NCBI RefSeq assembly: GCF_006124995.1
Contig: NZ_QEWN01000111.1
Span: 50,507 to 114,506 of the forward strand
DNA: 64,000 nt
Source of the DNA: Vibrio sp. Hep-1b-8
Lineage (GTDB): Bacteria > Pseudomonadota > Gammaproteobacteria > Enterobacterales > Vibrionaceae
Reading direction: 5' to 3'
Under the pieces are notes generated by a model that was not told where the DNA came from, searched no databases, and was given only the letters and a program-made list of their open reading frames with translations. Positions 60,135 to 64,000 of this stretch are shown one piece after another (positions within the stretch are counted from its first letter, which is position 1; each line of letters begins with the position of its first letter). A program made the translations under genes and the position numbers.

Positions 60135-63100
60135 CTATTCTATTCTCACTTCAATAGTACGAGTCGCAAATTCTTTTGGCGCAGGTTCTACGGTTAAATC
60201 ACCTTGTTTTTTACCTGACGCTATATAGCCCAGTTGTTGATGTTTTGAGGCTTGCCAGTTAAACGGCATGCTAACTAACACTGTAATGGTATCATCCGTG
60301 GTGCCGCCGGTAGTCAGTCGATAGATGGGATCTCCCTCTTCGTTATCTAAATGCCAAGTACCCTGTTGCTCATTAAGAAGCTGAGCGGGTATCTCCTCAC
60401 TGGTGCCATAGCTATAAACTTGTTTGGGCTTACGCGTTATTTGTAAGCCAATCCGTTGGCCTATGGTAAATGCAGGCAAGGTCAACTCCAATTGCCATTG
60501 GTTGGTGCCAGTGTCCATCCATTGGGAAGGTTTTCGGTTAGGGACTGAGTTAAGCTGAACCTGAGGTTTATGAATAATGTGTTCTAAGTGAGTTAACTCC
60601 TCGATAGGCTTCCATTGCTTCGATTGTTTGCCCCATATGGAGTGAAGCAGCCATTTCTCAAGTTCTGAACGTTTAAAGACATTAATGATGATGACACCAA
60701 TCAGATATACAATACCAACAACCATAAGTGTAGTAAGCATCCAAGAGGCGACAATGGCACTGATACTACCAACACCTAACCGACTAAAGAAATTTAATGT
60801 AAATTGAGCAACAAAAACTAATGTCTGTGATCCTGTGGATAGTCCTTTTAACCCATAACCCAACCGCTCCATTGGCGCATGACTTGAATCTTTGAATTTA
60901 TCGTAGCTTTCCCATGTTTCGAACCCCGTGGCAATCAAGCCAAACAAAGAGACCGCCGCCGTGGTTTTCGCAAAAGTTTTGAGTGTAGCCACCTCTGAAA
61001 CACTAGATGTCACCATTGCTTTGTTAAGGTTTTTTTTAAGCAATTCTGAATCTTTAACAATAATGTCCCAAGCAGCATCTCGCCACACAGCGGCAACAGC
61101 AGAGACCGCATAACCTGTCGCATAGGTCGCTTCTCTAATTGCAGGGTTAGTCCACAAGCTAGTATTCGGGTGTTGCGCGACTTTATGGCGGATGTCTTGC
61201 AGAACAACCGACACGTTCCAAAGGTTTAGGAGGGCGACGACACCCCCCATTTTACCCAATTTGTCCCATGATGCTTGAGTAAGCTGCTTACCTTGTTGCC
61301 AACTCCGTTCTACTGCATCGTTAAGCATTTGCTTGGCGGTGTTATTGACCGCGTCATGCTTAAGCATCACCATCATTGGCAACTCACTACTCAACAACTT
61401 CTGCATTTTCTGCTGAGCACTGCGCATGGTTTGTATCTGGTGGTTCTTTGGCGTCACCTCTCCTGAGGGAAGCTGGTTGATACGACGAATTGTTGCCATT
61501 TCGGTGTTTAACTTTCGCTGCCATGTTTTAAACTGTGCGGGATAGTCAGGATTATGAACCACGATAGCTTCTGGGTTCACGATGGCCTCTAACATAACTA
61601 GCCGCAAGTTGCTGACTAAACCTTCCGGTGTAGCGGTGGTATTCATCTGGCTAGGGAACAGCAAGTTCGAAGTAGCACGCCAACTCTCTTGGGCCACCCC
61701 TGAGACGGCTTTTTGAAGTGCAATAAAGCTAAGCTGTACCGGCTCAGCTAGTGCTTTAAACCACGCTTTATCATGCATACGCACGTCACTGGTGAACCCA
61801 CCCCAGTTAGCAATCGCACCCGATACAGTGACCATGTCACTGGAGTTCTCCATTGAGAGCAGACTGTTACCAAGTTCATCGACGTAAGCGTTCAGTGCTT
61901 GCCAGTTTTCTAACTTAAAACCGAGAGAAGCTAGAGCGAAAAGCGTTTTGGGCGAATCCAGTGAAAGCGCCTGTTTCAACTGCTCATTCGCTTGCTCGGT
62001 ATTTACCGCTTGTTTTACCACCGCTAAGTACTGGCTGGTTAAGCTAAGTAGATAAGTAAGGTGAGTCTCGTCTTGATTATCGAGACCAAAAACCAGTGGG
62101 TCAGTCCCCAATTGCTCAAATACGGTCATAAAATCTTGATAAAGCACATCGATACGCTCATCTAGACCTTTAATCTGAGTGTAATACTGAGTAAGGAAAG
62201 CATCGAGTTCACTCCAGTTGACTTCGTCACTAAACACCGTATTGCGCTGCCAACTTTCTCGTTGCGCGGCAGTCGGAGTGAAGCGATACGTCTGTTTTAG
62301 CTCAGCAAGCTTCTCAATCGCTTGTTCTTGAAGTGGAGTAAACGGGGCGTTGCCGACATTCGGGTTAGCTTCAAGGGCGGTACGCTCTTTATCTGCCAGA
62401 GATTGAGTGGCGACATATTCAGTAAGTTGACGTTCAAACTCCATCACCTTGATTGGGTCATCTTTAACCTGCACCGGTAACTCATCATGTTCTACTCTTA
62501 TCCGCCCTAGTGTTCGAGTCAGTTCGGCCATTTGTAGCTTGTGAAGATTGTCTTCATCTTGGTGGGCTGTGCTGTGCGCCGCAACCTGTTTGGAAAGAGG
62601 TAAGAACAAGTCGCTCACATCCGCTAGAGGGTCATCGAGGGCAATAAACATCCCGCAATCTTGGGCGGGCAAGTCAGCTCGATAATCTAAGTCCCAACAC
62701 CCAGCCTTGTCTGCCACATGTTTGAAGTCATCAACTCCGCCTTCAATGGGTGTTAATGGTGTACAGGTCGTATCAAACACACCTGTCGGTGCTCCATCGG
62801 TGCCAACATCAGCGACATACTTGCCAAGCTGAGACGAAAGGCCCGCATGGGGGTGACTCTGTGTTGAATGGAACTGTTGCAAATTTACCTTACGCATCCA
62901 TGTCGAACGATGGGATAGGTTAGAACGCATATGCTCACACAGTCGCCATGTCCAGCGTTGATGGGCAAACGTCATATAGAGTGTATTTTTCGCTGGGTAG
63001 ACCAAGCAGGTTTTCGTTTCGCCTTTGCTGCCACGCTGATTCGCAGGTTTATCCGCTTCATCGTTTGACCAGTCAATTTTGGTCAACTCATACCCTTTCA

Positions 63101-63212
63101 CCTGATACTCATCAAAAGTCTTATCCGTCTCGTCATAGACATACAACCAACTGTAAACCTCCCCTAAACTAGTGGCATACCATTTTAGAGTTCTTCGGCT
63201 TAGACTGAGCAT
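60135..63212 (-). CDS. VasX-like type VI secretion pore-forming effector, N-terminus cut by an IS element
   Basis: The frame codes for about 1025 residues, but the first ~15 (to around TSLGE) are read from IS DNA; the native start is lost. The N-terminal part YSWLYVYDETDKTFDEYQVKGYELTKI ... TCLVYPAKNTLYMTFAHQRWTWRL matches the conserved VasX-type N-terminal region. A long helical middle follows (TPLQEQAIEKLAELKQTYRF, PLVFGLDNQDETHLTYLLSL). Hydrophobic segments lie near residues 655-675, 705-725, 745-765 and 810-842 (SWMLTTLMVVGIVYLIGVIIINVF), as in a colicin-like pore former. The end is a beta-rich tail (TITVLVSMPFNWQAS). Assignment to the VasX family is from layout and motifs. Without its N-terminal region, delivery is doubtful. 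Confidence 0.75.
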   Translation of the reverse strand: MLSLSRRTLKWYATSLGEVYSWLYVYDETDKTFDEYQVKGYELTKIDWSNDEADKPANQRGSKGETKTCLVYPAKNTLYMTFAHQRWTWRLCEHMRSNLSHRSTWMRKVNLQQFHSTQSHPHAGLSSQLGKYVADVGTDGAPTGVFDTTCTPLTPIEGGVDDFKHVADKAGCWDLDYRADLPAQDCGMFIALDDPLADVSDLFLPLSKQVAAHSTAHQDEDNLHKLQMAELTRTLGRIRVEHDELPVQVKDDPIKVMEFERQLTEYVATQSLADKERTALEANPNVGNAPFTPLQEQAIEKLAELKQTYRFTPTAAQRESWQRNTVFSDEVNWSELDAFLTQYYTQIKGLDERIDVLYQDFMTVFEQLGTDPLVFGLDNQDETHLTYLLSLTSQYLAVVKQAVNTEQANEQLKQALSLDSPKTLFALASLGFKLENWQALNAYVDELGNSLLSMENSSDMVTVSGAIANWGGFTSDVRMHDKAWFKALAEPVQLSFIALQKAVSGVAQESWRATSNLLFPSQMNTTATPEGLVSNLRLVMLEAIVNPEAIVVHNPDYPAQFKTWQRKLNTEMATIRRINQLPSGEVTPKNHQIQTMRSAQQKMQKLLSSELPMMVMLKHDAVNNTAKQMLNDAVERSWQQGKQLTQASWDKLGKMGGVVALLNLWNVSVVLQDIRHKVAQHPNTSLWTNPAIREATYATGYAVSAVAAVWRDAAWDIIVKDSELLKKNLNKAMVTSSVSEVATLKTFAKTTAAVSLFGLIATGFETWESYDKFKDSSHAPMERLGYGLKGLSTGSQTLVFVAQFTLNFFSRLGVGSISAIVASWMLTTLMVVGIVYLIGVIIINVFKRSELEKWLLHSIWGKQSKQWKPIEELTHLEHIIHKPQVQLNSVPNRKPSQWMDTGTNQWQLELTLPAFTIGQRIGLQITRKPKQVYSYGTSEEIPAQLLNEQQGTWHLDNEEGDPIYRLTTGGTTDDTITVLVSMPFNWQASKHQQLGYIASGKKQGDLTVEPAPKEFATRTIEVRIE

Positions 63213-63228
63213 AGAAGGAGAACCCGCG

Positions 63229-63495
63229 ATGAAAAAATCACGTTACTCAGAAACACAAATCGTCAAAATCTTAAAAGAAGTGGAAGTGGGTCGTAAGGTC
63301 AATGAAGTGTGCCGTGAATACGGCATTTCAGATGCCACCTACTACAACTGGAAAGCAAAATACGGTGGGATGGAAGCCTCTGAAGTCAAACGCCTTAAAG
63401 ACTTAGAAGAGGAGAATCGTCGCTTGAAAGCCATGTTTGCTGAGTTGAGCTTAGAGCATCGAATTCTCAAGGACATCGTAGAAAAAAAGCTGTAA
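63229..63495 (+). CDS. IS3-family transposase OrfA
   Basis: The product has 88 residues: a helix-turn-helix ([44 protein letters not shown]) and a leucine-zipper-like tail ([33 protein letters not shown]). This is the classic OrfA layout, DNA binding plus coiled coil. GAAGGAG precedes the ATG. It ends inside the frameshift site that leads to OrfB. Confidence 0.93.
   Translation: MKKSRYSETQIVKILKEVEVGRKVNEVCREYGISDATYYNWKAKYGGMEASEVKRLKDLEEENRRLKAMFAELSLEHRILKDIVEKKL
63483..63489 (+). other. Slippery heptamer for -1 programmed frameshift, orfA to orfB
   Basis: A-AAA-AAG lies in the correct frame at the end of orfA, two codons before its stop. A -1 shift here leads into the orfB frame, as in other IS3-family elements. 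Confidence 0.75.
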
Positions 63496-64000
63496 AGCCA
63501 GCGATAAGACGCGAACTGGTTGAGTATGCCAGACAACGGCACAATGCCAGTTTACGTCTTGCTTGTCGCGCAGTTGGCATTAGTGATTCGGTTTATCGAT
63601 ACCAGCCTAAAGCGAATAACGATCATGAAGTGATTGTTGAACTGCAAAAGGCGGTTGAGCGTTATCCAGCCTACGGTTTTAGCAAATTGCTCAAAATACT
63701 TCGTCGCTGGGGACATGGCTGGAATCATAAACGGATATATCGGATTTACTGCGAACTCAAACTCAATAGGCGTCGTAAAGCGAAAAAACGCTTACCAACT
63801 CGTTCGCCTGAGCCGCTTAATGTGCCTATGGTAGCTAACCAGTGTTGGTCGATTGACTTTATGAGTGACAGCTTACAGTGCGGACGTCGATTTAGAACCT
63901 TCAACGTAGTGGATGACTTCAATCGTGAAGCACTCGCTATCGAAGTGGATTTAAGCCTCCCAGCGCAACGAGTGGTTCGAGTGCTTGAACGAATCATTGC
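63489..64000 (+). CDS. IS3-family transposase OrfB, partial (runs off the right end)
   Basis: The frame entered by -1 shift is open to the window's end (about 170 residues). It reads [39 protein letters not shown], then [45 protein letters not shown] and the start of the rve catalytic core: [14 protein letters not shown] (first Asp of DDE) and [26 protein letters not shown] (second Asp). The final Glu is outside. There is no ATG near the start, as expected for a frameshift product. Confidence 0.9.

Larger units (their letters stand above)
56448..60310 (-). repeat. Tandem array: effector tail plus immunity-like gene, period about 940 bp, four and a bit copies
   Basis: Start codons at 60134, 59198, 58256 and 57312 are spaced 936, 942 and 944 bp apart. 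Each unit is a copy of the VasX-like effector's last ~55 codons followed by a 242-245-residue membrane protein gene. A fifth, partial tail copy ends the array at 56448. The middle of each gene (for example the GIHYTEQDMIPEVAYKIVRG part) is almost identical at the DNA level, while both ends vary. Confidence 0.9.
63165..64000 (+). mobile_element. IS3-family insertion sequence, left part (continues past the window)
   Basis: The IS is inserted into the N-terminal part of the VasX-like effector gene. The effector-type sequence stops around 63160-63170, and IS DNA begins there, 60 bp before orfA. The exact end and inverted repeat cannot be fixed with only one side visible. Two overlapping transposase frames are joined by a frameshift signal, and a DDE-type catalytic core is present. 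Confidence 0.8.

Noticed and set aside
56448..60310. CRISPR or satellite interpretation of the repeats
   Set aside because: The repeat period is about 940 bp and the units are coding with protein-level constraint, so neither a CRISPR array nor satellite DNA fits.
1..64000. tRNA, rRNA or integrase-attachment features
   Set aside because: I saw no cloverleaf, rRNA-like stretch or integrase gene in the window.

Overview
The window reads as a Vibrio chromosome segment. The evidence is a close thermolabile haemolysin (TLH) homologue, a CosR-like regulator beside a BCCT osmolyte carrier, the tdh-kbl and zwf-pgl-gnd sets, a VasX-like type VI effector and several Vibrio-type hypothetical proteins. 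The species cannot be fixed from the sequence alone. Most of it is ordinary housekeeping sequence broken by accessory patches and an unusual number of decayed genes.

Layout: 1-11.8 kb holds a secreted protein running off the left edge and, upstream of it on the same strand, an 11-kb gene for a 3687-residue exported protein made of about 23 DUF11/immunoglobulin-like repeats. 12-17.4 kb holds a DM13 protein, peptidase T, a CNT nucleoside transporter with CRP- and PurR/CytR-like sites, and TLH. 17.8-19.6 kb holds a broken subtilase gene that has lost its catalytic-serine region, followed by an intact small I9 inhibitor/propeptide gene. 19.7-27.9 kb holds a phosphoglycerate sensing and uptake cluster (pgtA-pgtB-pgtC divergent from a pgtP-like carrier) next to a pyruvate kinase gene, a plausible uptake-to-pyruvate route. 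28-31.4 kb holds threonine catabolism (kbl-tdh) and a divergent LysR regulator. 31.4-35.8 kb holds a truncated PepSY gene, DUF2946, cytochrome b562 and a broken HD-GYP gene. 36.1-39.8 kb is the oxidative pentose phosphate operon zwf-pgl-gnd. 39.9-41.5 kb is AT-rich with small hypothetical genes. 41.6-56 kb contains transporters (TSUP, BCCT, DMT, EmrD), regulators (CosR-like MarR, Lrp), ravA-viaA, a Nudix hydrolase, ltaE and a cytochrome c.

The most unusual region is 56.1-64 kb. After a 3' scrap of an FGGY-type pentulose kinase comes a minus-strand array: a VasX-like pore-forming type VI effector, cut at its N-terminus by an IS3-family element, followed by four tandem paralogous membrane proteins in the immunity position. 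The repeat period is about 940 bp. Each downstream paralogue is preceded by a leftover copy of the effector's C-terminal tail whose stop codon overlaps the next start codon. By eye the four proteins share an almost invariant core and carry two N-terminal types and two C-terminal types in all four possible combinations. This looks like an immunity-diversification array built by duplication and recombination at the effector/immunity junction.

Functional assignments rest on motifs and family knowledge read by eye; no database search was possible.
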